This document shows positions 49,661 to 58,433 of a stretch of DNA of 64,000 nt, one piece after another. Both the position numbers and the translations under genes were made by a program. The stretch comes from Myxococcales bacterium (lineage in GTDB: Bacteria > Myxococcota_A > Polyangia > Nannocystales > Nannocystaceae), in NCBI GenBank assembly GCA_020633315.1, contig JACKDV010000017.1, forward strand, positions 62,001 through 126,000, in the 5' to 3' direction. The notes beneath the pieces were generated by a model. It saw nothing but the letters and a program-made list of their open reading frames with translations, was not told where the DNA came from and did not search any database. Every line of letters starts with the position of its first letter. Position 1 is the stretch's first letter.

Positions 49661-50656
49661 CTACGGACAGTTCTCCGAGCTCACGCTCTGGCCGGTGACC
49701 GGCACGCCCACCTCCACGAACTCCAGCGGGATCGACTGGCAGTTGGGCTCGCCGCAGTCCTCCTGCCGGGCGACGTGGGCGTGGCGGCCGGTGCTGTAGC
49801 CGGTGGAGCCCGACAGCCCCAGGGTGGCGCCGCGCGGCACCAGCTCGCCGTCGGCCACCAGCACCTCGCTCAGGTGCTTGTACAGCGTGGTGCTGCCGTC
49901 GCCGTGGTAGAGCACCACGAGGTTGGCGTAGGGGAAGCAGTCGGAGCCGCCGCCATCGTAGCAGGGGTCGCCGGGCATGGTGTCGGCGTAGGTGTGGATC
50001 ACGATGCCGTCGGCCATGGCCACCATGGGCGTGCCCACGCCGAGCGCGAAGTCGAAGGCATAGAAGGCGTTGCCCTGGTGGCTGTAGTCGCCGTCGTTGC
50101 CCTGCGAGATCGTGGCCGTGGTCCCGCACTCGAGCGGCAGCCAGAAGCCGTCGGGGGGCATGAGCTCGGGCGGCTCGTCGAAGGTGCACTCGGCGAAGCC
50201 CCCGAACACGTAGCCGTCGAGGGTGTCGGTCACGATGTGGAACCACAGGCTGGAGCCGTCGATCGTCTCGCCCTCCACCGCCTCGATCACGTCGACGATG
50301 GCGTTGTTGGGCAGCGAGCCGATGGGGGCCTCGGCCGTGGAGGGGGTGGGGCGCACGTTGAGGGTGGTGCCCGAGCCCACGGTGATGCGCACGCGCGGGC
50401 AGTCGTTGGCCTCGCCCGTGCTGCCGGACTCGTCCGCGGGGTCGAGCCCGGTGGAGCCTCCGGCCGTGGCGTCGTCGCGGCCCGCGTCGTCGGGGCCGAG
50501 CGAGGTGGAGCCGTCGAGCCCGGTGGAGCCCTCGCCCTCGCTCGCGCCGGTGGGCTCCGGATCGTAGGCAGGCCCGAAGTCGTGCGGATCTCCGCAGCCC
50601 CACAGCGCGATCGCAGCCGCGCCGATCAGACCTCGCCCCACCCTTCGAATGCTCAC
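49661..50656 (-). CDS. M23 peptidase-like lipoprotein with SH3 domain
   Basis: 331 residues from GTG 50656. Signal peptide SIRRVGRGLIGAAAIALWGC with lipobox ALWGC. After a long Gly/Ser/Asp spacer come a bacterial SH3 domain (TTLNVRPTPSTAEAPIGSLP, GYVFGGFAEC) and an M23/LytM domain with SHQGNAFYAFDFALGVGTPM and GLSGSTGYSTGRHAHV (HxH near residue 290). The first metal-ligand His lies within SHQGNAFYAFD in the arrangement used by a branch of the family; cleavage of peptidoglycan stems is the usual activity. It should act in the periplasm. TACTAG ends six bases before the start. Confidence 0.82.
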   Translation of the reverse strand: MSIRRVGRGLIGAAAIALWGCGDPHDFGPAYDPEPTGASEGEGSTGLDGSTSLGPDDAGRDDATAGGSTGLDPADESGSTGEANDCPRVRITVGSGTTLNVRPTPSTAEAPIGSLPNNAIVDVIEAVEGETIDGSSLWFHIVTDTLDGYVFGGFAECTFDEPPELMPPDGFWLPLECGTTATISQGNDGDYSHQGNAFYAFDFALGVGTPMVAMADGIVIHTYADTMPGDPCYDGGGSDCFPYANLVVLYHGDGSTTLYKHLSEVLVADGELVPRGATLGLSGSTGYSTGRHAHVARQEDCGEPNCQSIPLEFVEVGVPVTGQSVSSENCP

Positions 50657-50780
50657 GATTTCCTAGTAGCCGATCGCGAGCGCCTCCACCAGCCACGGCC
50701 GCCATGAATCGGCGAGGGGCTCGTCGCTGGATGACGGCGCGGTGGCTCGGCCAACGCGGGTTTCCGTCGGTGCTCGCGGC

Positions 50781-51674
50781 TCAGCCCTGGTCGGCGTCGG
50801 CCCGGGCCCGCGCGGCGAGGCGCAGGTGCTCCACGCCCAGCAGGGCCAGCTTTCGCTCGCTGCCCCAGCGGTAGTCCCCGATCGCACTCGTCGCCCGAAT
50901 GACGCGGTGGCAGGGGATCAGGAACGCCAGCGGGTTGCGACCGACCGCGGTGCCCACGGCCCGCGCGGCCCTCGGCGAGCCCACGCGCGCCGCGAGCTCG
51001 CCGTAGCTCAGCGTGGCCCCGGTCGGCACGCGCAGCAGGGCCTCCCACACCTGGAGCTGGAAGGCGCTGCCCCTGAGCACCACGCTCAGCGGACGACGAG
51101 GCTCGCCCTGCATGCGGGCGCGCAGCTCCTCGGCGTAGGGGCGCACGGCGGCCGGCTCGTGGCGCAGGGTGGCGCGAGGCCAGCGGGCGGCGAGCTCGTC
51201 GATCGCCTCGCTCGGGTCGCGCTCGCCCAGGAACGACACGCTGCACAGACCACGGGGCAGCGCGCCGAGCAGCGCGGGGCCGAAGGGCGTGGGCTCCACC
51301 CCGAAGCGCACGGTCAGGCGGGCCGCCTGGGCCTTGTACTCGCCGGGGGTCATGCGCTCGATGGCCACGAACAGATCGTGCAGGCGGCTCGGGGCCGACA
51401 GCCCCACCCGCAGGCTGGTCTGCAGCAGGCTGTGCCCCTCGGCGAGGTGGCGTCGGGCCTCGCCCCGCGCCACGAGCTGCAGGAAGCGCTTGGGGCTCAC
51501 GCCGGCCCAGCGCTGGAACATCCGCTGGAAGTGGTGCTCGCTGAGCCCCACCCGCGCGGCGCACTGGGCCAGGGTGGGCTGCTCGTGCGCGTGCGTCCGC
51601 AGGAACCGGATGCTGCGCTCGATGCGAGCGTAGTCGCTGCTGCCGGAATCCGCTCCGGTCATCGTCTCCAACAT
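50781..51674 (-). CDS. Ada-like regulator/O6-alkylguanine-DNA methyltransferase
   Basis: 297 residues from ATG 51674; ATG 51662 is a near equal alternative with GGAG three bases upstream. The N-terminal AraC-type helix-turn-helix (LAQCAARVGLSEHHFQRMFQ, then QTSLRVGLSAPSRLHDLFVA) joins a methyltransferase domain with the acceptor motif LIPCHRVIR (Cys255) and GDYRWGSERKLALLGVE. This is the Ada layout without its N-terminal Cys4 zinc, methyl-phosphotriester domain, so it repairs O6-methylguanine in one irreversible step and may also bind DNA as a regulator. It is a suicide enzyme of the alkylation response and lies alone on the minus strand. The divergent MidA-like gene starts 238 bases away. 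Confidence 0.92.
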   Translation of the reverse strand: MLETMTGADSGSSDYARIERSIRFLRTHAHEQPTLAQCAARVGLSEHHFQRMFQRWAGVSPKRFLQLVARGEARRHLAEGHSLLQTSLRVGLSAPSRLHDLFVAIERMTPGEYKAQAARLTVRFGVEPTPFGPALLGALPRGLCSVSFLGERDPSEAIDELAARWPRATLRHEPAAVRPYAEELRARMQGEPRRPLSVVLRGSAFQLQVWEALLRVPTGATLSYGELAARVGSPRAARAVGTAVGRNPLAFLIPCHRVIRATSAIGDYRWGSERKLALLGVEHLRLAARARADADQG

Positions 51675-51912
51675 TGCGACACGTTCCGTGGTGCGAGGCA
51701 ACCGCTCCGAGCCGGGCTCGTCTCGCCGCGAGCGACGAGCGAGCCCGGCCACCGCGGCGGGGAGGGGGATGAGACGCGGCTCCTTCACGATCCAGGGGTA
51801 CGCCGTCGTGCGGCCGGGGGCGACCCGGATCTTGCGGTGAGCCGCCGGAGCGACGATCCGAGCGCCCCCCGGGCGGTTTGCCCGAGCGCGGAGGGCGGGG
51901 GATCCTGCTGCG

Positions 51913-52953
51913 GTGACGCGGGTGATTCGCGAGGCGATCGCCGCCGAGGGGCCGCTGCCCTTCGAGCGCTTCATGGCGCTGGCGCTCTACGGCGAGGGCG
52001 GCTACTTCGCGGCCCACACCCTGCGCTCGGTGAGCAGCGGAGACTTCCTCACCTCGCCCGAGCTGAGCCCGCTGTTCGGCGAGACCCTGGCCGAGCTGGT
52101 CGGGCGCGAGCAGGCGCGGATCGGCGAGCCCTTCGCCCTGGTGGAGGTGGCGGCGGGCTCGGGCTCGCTGCTGCGGCCGCTGCTGCGCGCCCGGCCGGTG
52201 GAGGCCTGGGCGGTGGAGCTGTCGCCGGCCGCTCGCGCGGCGCTGGCCGAGCTGGTGGGGGCCGAGCGGGTGGTGGGCTCGCTCGAGCAGATCCCCGGGC
52301 CGCTGCGCGGGGTGATCCTCGCCAACGAGCTGGTCGACAACCTGCCGATGGCCCTCGCCCGACGGGAGGCCGCGGGATGGGTCGAGCAGTGGGTGGATCG
52401 CGAGGGCGACGGGCTCGTCTTCGTGGATGCGCCGGCGCGCCCCGAGGTGGAGCAGTGGCTGGAGCGCTTCGCGGGTCCCGTGCCCCCGGGGGGCCAGGTG
52501 GAGGTGCAGCTCGCGGCGGCGGCCTGGCTGCGCGCGGCGCTGGGTCGGCTCGAGGCCGGGGCGATCGTGCTGTTCGACTACGGCGACACCGCCGAGGGCC
52601 TGGCGCGCCGGCGTCCCGAGGGGACCCTGCGGACCTATCGCGATCACCACCTCGGCCCGCCGCCGCTCGACGAGCCGGGCGCCACCGACATCACCGCCGA
52701 CGTGGACTTCGGGGCGCTGCAGACGATCGCTCGCGAGGCGGGGGCGCGGGCCGAGCTGTGGCGTCAGGACGAGCTGCTCGAGGCGCTGGGTCTGCGCGAG
52801 CGGGTGGCGAGGCTGCACCGGCGGGAGCGCGAGCTGGCCCGCGGCGGCGACCCGGAGGAGCGGGCATCGCTGAGGGCGCTGCGCGAGGGCGCCGAGACCC
52901 TGCTGCACCCGCGGGGCCTCGGTGACTTCCGCGTGCTGGTGGCCCGGGTGTGA
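51913..52953 (+). CDS. MidA-family SAM-dependent methyltransferase
   Basis: 346 residues from GTG 51913. Signatures of the MidA/NDUFAF7 family are present: GPLPFERFMALALYGEGGYF, GDFLTSPELSPLFGE, VEVAAGSGSLLRPLL (the SAM-binding motif), LANELVDNLPM and VLFDYGD. In mitochondria NDUFAF7 methylates an arginine of a complex I subunit; bacterial roles are less clear. The family is usually about 350-400 residues, so this is full length. No SD is obvious. Its role in complex I assembly is inference from homology, and no complex I genes are nearby. Confidence 0.88.
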   Translation: MTRVIREAIAAEGPLPFERFMALALYGEGGYFAAHTLRSVSSGDFLTSPELSPLFGETLAELVGREQARIGEPFALVEVAAGSGSLLRPLLRARPVEAWAVELSPAARAALAELVGAERVVGSLEQIPGPLRGVILANELVDNLPMALARREAAGWVEQWVDREGDGLVFVDAPARPEVEQWLERFAGPVPPGGQVEVQLAAAAWLRAALGRLEAGAIVLFDYGDTAEGLARRRPEGTLRTYRDHHLGPPPLDEPGATDITADVDFGALQTIAREAGARAELWRQDELLEALGLRERVARLHRRERELARGGDPEERASLRALREGAETLLHPRGLGDFRVLVARV

Positions 52954-53014
52954 CCGATCGCCGCGGCCCCGTTGCGAGCCCCGGTGGGGGTCGTAGCTCG
53001 TCGTCGAGGACACC

Positions 53015-53473
53015 ATGACGACGAAGACGTTGATCGAGAACATTCCGTCCGCTGCCTCGCGGGGCGCTCGTCCGATGGTGATCGCGAGCACGATGCTGCT
53101 CGGGGTCTCGCTGGCGATGACCGGGATCATCCTGTGGGCCCAGGCCGGGGGCATGAGCTGGGTCTCCGGCGATGCCATCGCGGTGGGCGTGCTGGCGGTG
53201 GTCGCCACCGTGGCGCTCGCCACGATCCCACGGCGCTGGCGGCTGACCACCGAGCTGCTGAGCGTCCCCGTGCTCACCACCATCGGCGTGCTCGTGGCGG
53301 CCACGGTCGACGCCGTGAGCGGTGCGCACGCGCGGTGGATGTCGCCCGACCAGATGGCCTTCGGCCTGGCGATCGGGGCCATGAGCCTGGGTTGGATCAC
53401 CGTGGTGGTGGTGGCGCTCGTCCGCGAGCGCTGGATCCGGCGCGACGGCTCCGAGCCGCAGCTCGACCGGTGA
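53015..53473 (+). CDS. Four-helix membrane protein of unknown function
   Basis: 152 residues with four hydrophobic segments (VIASTMLLGVSLAMTGIILW; AIAVGVLAVVATVALATI; LLSVPVLTTIGVLVAATVDA; MAFGLAIGAMSLGWITVVVV) and a polar N-terminal stretch. No family is recognised. A short GTCGTCGAGGA region precedes the ATG. The gene follows the MidA-like gene by 62 bases and is convergent with the lipoprotein at 53519. Confidence 0.65.
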   Translation: MTTKTLIENIPSAASRGARPMVIASTMLLGVSLAMTGIILWAQAGGMSWVSGDAIAVGVLAVVATVALATIPRRWRLTTELLSVPVLTTIGVLVAATVDAVSGAHARWMSPDQMAFGLAIGAMSLGWITVVVVALVRERWIRRDGSEPQLDR

Positions 53474-53518
53474 GCCCGCGCCCTCGCCCGCGCCGGGGTC
53501 CCTCGCGGGGGATCCCGG

Positions 53519-54160
53519 CTACAGCGTGGACAGGAAGCGGTGGTGCATCGCCTCGGGGGTGGCGAGCCCGGCCACCAGCTTGATCGCCGCCACGGCGCCG
53601 GCGAAGGCGGGCGGCGGCCGATCGTCGGGGACCACGTCGAGCATCACCTGCTTGACGTTGCCGCCCAACAGGGTCACGCGCACGACGAAGCGCCCCCCGG
53701 TGGGGGGCTGCTGGGGGTAGGCATCCTCGAGCGCGAAGAAGCCCTGGTCCTCCAGCACGCCGATCATGCGGTGGGCCACCTCGCGCGGGGCCTTCGCCTC
53801 GCGGGTCTCCTCGGGCTGGTCGTAGGCCATGCTGCGCAGCAGCTGCACCTGGCCGTTGCCCTTGATGCGGATCTCCTGGCGCCCCGCCCCGGTCTTGGGG
53901 GAGAGGAAGGCGTAGAAGACCTCGACCTCGTCGAGCTGCTCGGGGGACAGGGTGGAGGGGAGGGCATCGCTCGAGAAGGACATGGGCGGTTCCTGGACCG
54001 TGGGCTCGGCCGGCGGGGGCGCGGGCGAGGGAGGCTCGGCCGCGGGGCTCGCCTGCGGCGAGGGGCGCTCGCTCGCGGCGGCCGGGCCGGGATCGTCGAG
54101 GGCGGGGGTGGAGGAGCGGCAGCCCAGGCCGAGCGCCGCGACGACGAGCCACGCTCGCAT
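53519..54160 (-). CDS. Small lipoprotein coupled to the OmpA/peptidase gene
   Basis: 213 residues. Signal peptide MRAWLVVAALGLGC with lipobox ALGLGC, a Pro/Ala-rich spacer, then a soluble domain (EQLDEVEVFYAFLSPKTGAG, VQLLRSMAYDQPEETREAKA, FVVRVTLLGGNVKQVMLDVV). The domain repeats the pattern of small periplasmic inhibitor-like or TonB-linked folds, but nothing specific is recognised. Its ATG overlaps the stop of the upstream 1184-residue protein in a TGATG arrangement (54158-54162), so it is translated from the same message. As a lipid-anchored partner of a peptidase-type effector it is a reasonable immunity candidate (inference). Confidence 0.72.
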   Translation of the reverse strand: MRAWLVVAALGLGCRSSTPALDDPGPAAASERPSPQASPAAEPPSPAPPPAEPTVQEPPMSFSSDALPSTLSPEQLDEVEVFYAFLSPKTGAGRQEIRIKGNGQVQLLRSMAYDQPEETREAKAPREVAHRMIGVLEDQGFFALEDAYPQQPPTGGRFVVRVTLLGGNVKQVMLDVVPDDRPPPAFAGAVAAIKLVAGLATPEAMHHRFLSTL

Positions 54161-57100
54161 CACTTGATCTCCTTGCGCTCGGGCACGATGTAGGACTTGC
54201 CGGCGGTGATCTTGGGGTTGGTGCGCGAGGAGCCGGAGGCCATGGCCCCCGCGTTGAACTGCTTGTTGCGGTTGTAGAACTCTTCCTTGTAGTCGGCCTT
54301 GGTGCCGCTGCCCAGCTTGCCGAAGTGGTCGTAGAGCTCGTCGACGGTGGCGAACTCCTTGCTCGCCACGGAGAGCTTCTTGGGGGCCGCCACCGCCTTG
54401 AAGCGGTCGCTCCCGTCGCGATAGCCGTACACGAACTTCATGTTGAACTTGTGGTAGGCGGCGACGAGCTTGGCGTGGTCGGCGATGCCCAGCGCGCTCC
54501 AGTTCTCGTGCAGCTTCACCGCGGTGCTCACCACCATCTTCGAGCTGTTGGTCAGCGCGGCCCACAGCTTCTTGAAGTCCACGCCCTGCACCTTGTAGGT
54601 GTCCCACAGCGCCTCCTGCACGCTGCCCTCGGAGTGGGCACCGATCTGGGTGTTGTCCTTGTCGAGGTGGTAGCTGAGGTTGCCGTCGTAGCCGTCGTGG
54701 TAGTGCGGGTCGTCGGTCATGGCGCACGACAGGAAGGTGGCGATCCCCTCGGTCCACGCGGACTCGTAGTGCTCCTTGGTGGTGCGCCCGTGCTTGCCGA
54801 TCGTGCCCTTGCCGTCGTCGTAGTCGTAGCCCGCGGTGCTGGCCCCCGGGACCTGCTTGCCGGTGATGAAGTGGCCGTACTCGTGCAGCAGCACGTCGCG
54901 GTCCTTGAGGTCGTCCTTGAGCAGGAACAGCTTGCCGCCGCGGTGGAAGCTGGTGGTGGTGGAGGGGTAGCGCAGCTCGCAGTAGGGCAGGGTGACGCCG
55001 GCCAGCTTCTTCATCCGGGTGTGGCCGAACCAGATCGACTTGTAGCAGTCGCACATGTCGACGAAGAGCGCCTTGGTGATCTCGATCTCGCCGAGGTCCA
55101 CCTTGTCCGACTTGCCGTCGAGCTTGCCCATGAGCGCGGCCGAGAGCGGGAACTGGTGCCAGGCCACCTTGTCGGTCTTGACCTCGAAGTCGCTCTGGGT
55201 GACCGCGTTGCTGTCGCCCTTGAATGCGGTCACCTTGCCGCCCTCGTGCTCGAGCAGCACCCGCAGTTCGACCGCCTCGGGGCGCGGCATCTTCTTGAAC
55301 TCCACCAGGCCGTCCTTGGTGGCGAAGTCGGTGGCGTGCACGATGAACGAGGACGTGCCCTTGGCCTTGACCCGCAGCTCCACCTTGGCCATGGGCAGGA
55401 GCTCCTTGATGGCCCCGATCGCCTTGGTGTGATCGTTGTAGTCCCAGGTGCGCTTCCAGAACAGCTTGGCCTTGAGGTCGACGGTGAGGTAGGGCAGGAC
55501 GAGGGTGACGAGGGTGGTCTGGTCCGGCGCCACGGTGACCGTCTTGGTGGCCTGCACGAACCAGTCGGCGGCGCCCTCGAGCTGGTACGAGCCCTGGTCC
55601 ACCGGGCCGATGCTCGCCTCGCCCTTGTCGTTGGTCTTCACCACCTTGGACTTGCCCCCGCCCAGCCGCACGTCGGCCTTCGGGATGGGCTTGCCCGCCT
55701 TGTCCTTGACCGTGACCGCCAGGGTGCCCTGCCGCGGCTTGGTCGAGACGAGCTTGACCTGCAGCGGGGTGGTGGTGCCCTCCACCACCGTCGCCGTCTT
55801 GGTGAGCGCCTCGAAGTCGGTGGCCGCGATCTCCACCGTGTACACGCCCGCCGGGATGTCGCTGAAGGTGGCCGTGCCGTCCGCGTCGGTGAGCAGCCCC
55901 GCCTGGGAGGGGCCGTCGATGCGCACGTCCACCCCCTTCATCGGGCCGCTCGAGTGGCTGTCGCTGACGCCCACCACCAGCTCGCCGAGCGCGGCGTCGA
56001 GCGCCACGGGGATCACCTGCGGCGGATCGTCGGGCGCCACGTCGTGCTCGACCACCTGGCCCGCGTGGCTGGACTCGTCCACCCCCACCTCGTAGCCGCC
56101 GTGCTCGAGATCGGTGAACACCGCCACGCCGAACTCGTCGGTCTGCTTCTCGCCGCCGCCGTCGCCCGGCTTGGCGTCGGCCCCCTCGGGGATCCGCGCG
56201 GCCAGGCGCACCCGCGCCCCCGCCAGCGGCTGGTTGGTCTCGGCGTCGGTCACCTTCACCGCGATGGCCTTGGCCAGGCGCACCACGAAATCGTCGGTCT
56301 GCCGGGCCCGCAGCCGCCACTCCGGGTACTCGGGGCTGCCTGCCTTCGAGACCGGCCCTGGCGGCGGGGGCAGGATCCCCAGCGGCGCGTCGAAGAAGAA
56401 CAGCTCCACCCGGCGATCGCTGGGGTCGTCCTCGCCGTCGCGCGGCTGGTGGTCGAGGGCCACGCCGTCGTCGGCCAGGGGGAAGGCCTCGCCGCAGCCG
56501 TGGGTGACGGGCACGATGCCCTCTGGCAGCGAGGTGCCGTCCACCCCCATGTACGCGGTGATCAGCGCGCGGCGGGTGATGGGGCCGATGATGCCGTCGG
56601 CCTCGAGACCCTCGCTGGCCTGGAACGCGCGCACCGGCTCGTGGGTGGGCAGCAGCGCGCGGCGCAGCAGCATCGCCTCGAGCATGGCCCGGTCCTCGGC
56701 CTCGCCCCAGCGCTTGCCCCAGGGCTTGCTCGAGCCGTACCACTCGAGCCACGCGTCCACGTCGTCGGTGAGGTAGGCCTTCATCGACTCGGCGCGCTCG
56801 AGCGAGAGCGTCTCGTTGTACGAGACCTCGCCGCTGGTGTCGGTGTGGCCCACCAGCAGCAGCTCGGCGCCGGGGTGCTCGTCGTAGAGCCTGCGGATCG
56901 ACTGCAGGTGGTGCAGCGCGTGGGGCAGCAGGAACGCCTTGTTGGTGTCGAACAGGCCGCCCACCAGCCGCGCCCGGCTCACCTGGGGCTGCAGCACCAC
57001 CGTGTGCGGCGTCTTGCTCTGCAGCGCGACGGCGGGCAGCGGCTCGGAGTAGGGCAGGAAGCTGTGCTCGTCGAGGCCCTCGGGGTCCTTCCACTCCTGG

Positions 57101-57714
57101 CCCCGCGCCTCGCTCCAGCGCTCGATCAGCGTGGAGCGCAGCCCCTCGTGGTCGGCGACGGTCGCCGTGGCGAAGCTGGTGTGCGCGTCGTCGAAGCGGG
57201 CCTTGCCGCCGCCGTCGGTCGTGAGCGACTCCGGGGTGCCGTCGACCATCATGCGCAGCGCCACGTCGGGCACCGCCTCGCCCAGCTCGTCCTCGATGCG
57301 CAGCTCGAACCACGTGCTCGGCTCCTCCGCCGGGGCCTCCTCGGCGAGGTCGGCCAGGTCCTGCACCTCGAGCTCGTCGGCCTCGAGGTCGTCCGAGACG
57401 ATGCGCTGGGCATCGAGGGCGCGCAGCAGCAGGCGACCCCCGTCGCCGTGCTCGAGCTCGGCCACGGCCCTCGCCACCACCGCCTCGTCGTCGAGCTCCT
57501 CGGTGGGAGTCCAGGCGCCGACCAGCTCGCGGAGCATGCGGGCCACCACCGAGGCGCGGGGGCCCATCGTCAGCAGGTGGGCCCGCAGCAGGCTCGCGGC
57601 CAAGCGGCCGTCGGTGATGACCCAGCCGGGGGGTCCCTCGAGCGCCCTCGTCGATCTCAGCTCGTAGGTCTCGCCGCTGGGACCGAGGATGACGATGCTC
57701 GATGCATCCGCCAT
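54160..57714 (-). CDS. Modular OmpA/peptidoglycan-binding/gluzincin protein, possible effector
   Basis: 1184 residues with no signal peptide. In order: an N-terminal region of unknown fold; an OmpA-like domain with GHTDTSGEVSYNETLSLERA (His290); a PG_binding_1-like insert (VRAFQASEGLEADGIIGPIT) near 358-382, with the OmpA fold closing at DRRVELFFFD near 440; three carboxypeptidase-regulatory-like beta domains (starting near 488, 577 and 664); and a C-terminal metallopeptidase with LLHEYGHFITG (HEYGH, 944-948) and WTEGIATF (Glu989), the gluzincin zinc set. Such domain strings occur in myxobacterial proteins delivered by contractile systems; here no secretion gene is adjacent, so delivery is inferred. 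It is translationally coupled to a lipoprotein. GATAAC (57723-57728) lies eight bases before the ATG. Confidence 0.83.
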   Translation of the reverse strand: MADASSIVILGPSGETYELRSTRALEGPPGWVITDGRLAASLLRAHLLTMGPRASVVARMLRELVGAWTPTEELDDEAVVARAVAELEHGDGGRLLLRALDAQRIVSDDLEADELEVQDLADLAEEAPAEEPSTWFELRIEDELGEAVPDVALRMMVDGTPESLTTDGGGKARFDDAHTSFATATVADHEGLRSTLIERWSEARGQEWKDPEGLDEHSFLPYSEPLPAVALQSKTPHTVVLQPQVSRARLVGGLFDTNKAFLLPHALHHLQSIRRLYDEHPGAELLLVGHTDTSGEVSYNETLSLERAESMKAYLTDDVDAWLEWYGSSKPWGKRWGEAEDRAMLEAMLLRRALLPTHEPVRAFQASEGLEADGIIGPITRRALITAYMGVDGTSLPEGIVPVTHGCGEAFPLADDGVALDHQPRDGEDDPSDRRVELFFFDAPLGILPPPPGPVSKAGSPEYPEWRLRARQTDDFVVRLAKAIAVKVTDAETNQPLAGARVRLAARIPEGADAKPGDGGGEKQTDEFGVAVFTDLEHGGYEVGVDESSHAGQVVEHDVAPDDPPQVIPVALDAALGELVVGVSDSHSSGPMKGVDVRIDGPSQAGLLTDADGTATFSDIPAGVYTVEIAATDFEALTKTATVVEGTTTPLQVKLVSTKPRQGTLAVTVKDKAGKPIPKADVRLGGGKSKVVKTNDKGEASIGPVDQGSYQLEGAADWFVQATKTVTVAPDQTTLVTLVLPYLTVDLKAKLFWKRTWDYNDHTKAIGAIKELLPMAKVELRVKAKGTSSFIVHATDFATKDGLVEFKKMPRPEAVELRVLLEHEGGKVTAFKGDSNAVTQSDFEVKTDKVAWHQFPLSAALMGKLDGKSDKVDLGEIEITKALFVDMCDCYKSIWFGHTRMKKLAGVTLPYCELRYPSTTTSFHRGGKLFLLKDDLKDRDVLLHEYGHFITGKQVPGASTAGYDYDDGKGTIGKHGRTTKEHYESAWTEGIATFLSCAMTDDPHYHDGYDGNLSYHLDKDNTQIGAHSEGSVQEALWDTYKVQGVDFKKLWAALTNSSKMVVSTAVKLHENWSALGIADHAKLVAAYHKFNMKFVYGYRDGSDRFKAVAAPKKLSVASKEFATVDELYDHFGKLGSGTKADYKEEFYNRNKQFNAGAMASGSSRTNPKITAGKSYIVPERKEIK

Positions 57715-57812
57715 TGGCGGACGTTATCCCAGAGCACGAACGGCCGGAAGGTAGCTCGTGATCGCCCCCGGGCTCGCGAGCCGGAAAGAGGAGCGGGCGA
57801 GGGGATGATCGG

Positions 57813-57849
57813 GTGGGCTCGATGCCGCGCCGGGTGGCCTCGAGCCCAC
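57813..57849. repeat. Long inverted repeat upstream of the OmpA/gluzincin gene
   Basis: GTGGGCTCGA (57813-57822) and TCGAGCCCAC (57840-57849) are perfect 10-base arms around 17 bases. It lies in the 312-base gap (57715-58026) between the OmpA/gluzincin gene and the divergent frameshifted lipoprotein gene; a palindrome GGCTCGCGAGCC lies about 35 bases away. No other gene is seen in the gap. Confidence 0.45.
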
Positions 57850-58026
57850 GCGCTCCACGTCGCAGGGCGAGGCATGGCGTCGTCCCGTAGAGGGATCGTG
57901 CTGCGTTCTTGGCGCAAGGGATGGCGGTGGGCTCGGATTCCCTCGCGATCTCGGAGAGCTACGCCGATCGAGGGCGGCGGGGCGCTCGCGCGAACCGAGC
58001 GGCCCCCAGGGGCATCTACGGCGGTG

Positions 58027-58433
58027 ATGCCTGCACCGAGCAACCCCCTGCGCATGGTCCTGCTCTCCCTCGGGCTCGTGGGCGGCTGCACCGACGACGC
58101 GTCGGGTCGCGCGGGCGCGACGGGCTGGTCCAGGCCCTGAGGGGGCTGCAGGCCCTGGCGCGCCATCCCTCGCGCCGCGATGCCCTGCTCGGGCCCGGCG
58201 ATGCGATCGCGGTGGGCGGGCCCATCGTGCCGGGCAGCGAGCTCGATGGCTTCGTGGTGGCCGAGCTGGGCGACGACGAGCCGTGGGATGCGCTGCCGCG
58301 GACCCCGGGGTTCTTGCTGGTGGTGGGGACCCGGGCCGAGGATCGGCGTCTGGTCGCAGCCGACGATCCGCTGGCGGAGCTGCGGAGCTTGGTCGAGCGC
58401 AGCGGCGGGGTCACGGTGATCCCAGGCGGCTAG
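58027..58433 (+). pseudogene. Frameshifted small lipoprotein gene
   Basis: ATG 58027 begins a lipoprotein signal (PSNPLRMVLLSLGLVGGC, lipobox VGGC). The frame stops at 58138-58140. A shift of one missing base near 58100-58122 restores a coherent body in the next frame (DGLVQALRGLQALARHPSRR, VGGPIVPGSELDGFVVAELG, RTPGFLLVVGTRAEDRRLVA) to a TAG at 58431-58433. The joined product would be about 135 residues with a GGVTVIPGG end. It could be a real pseudogene or a one-base deletion in the assembly. It ends 4 bases inside the convergent DUF2325 gene. Confidence 0.6.

Noticed and set aside
54325..58140. A 1271-codon plus-strand open frame opposite the OmpA/gluzincin gene
   Set aside because: A codon-shadow artefact of the GC-rich opposite gene. 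Only its last codons, from ATG 58027, read as a signal peptide, and these were treated separately as a frameshifted gene.
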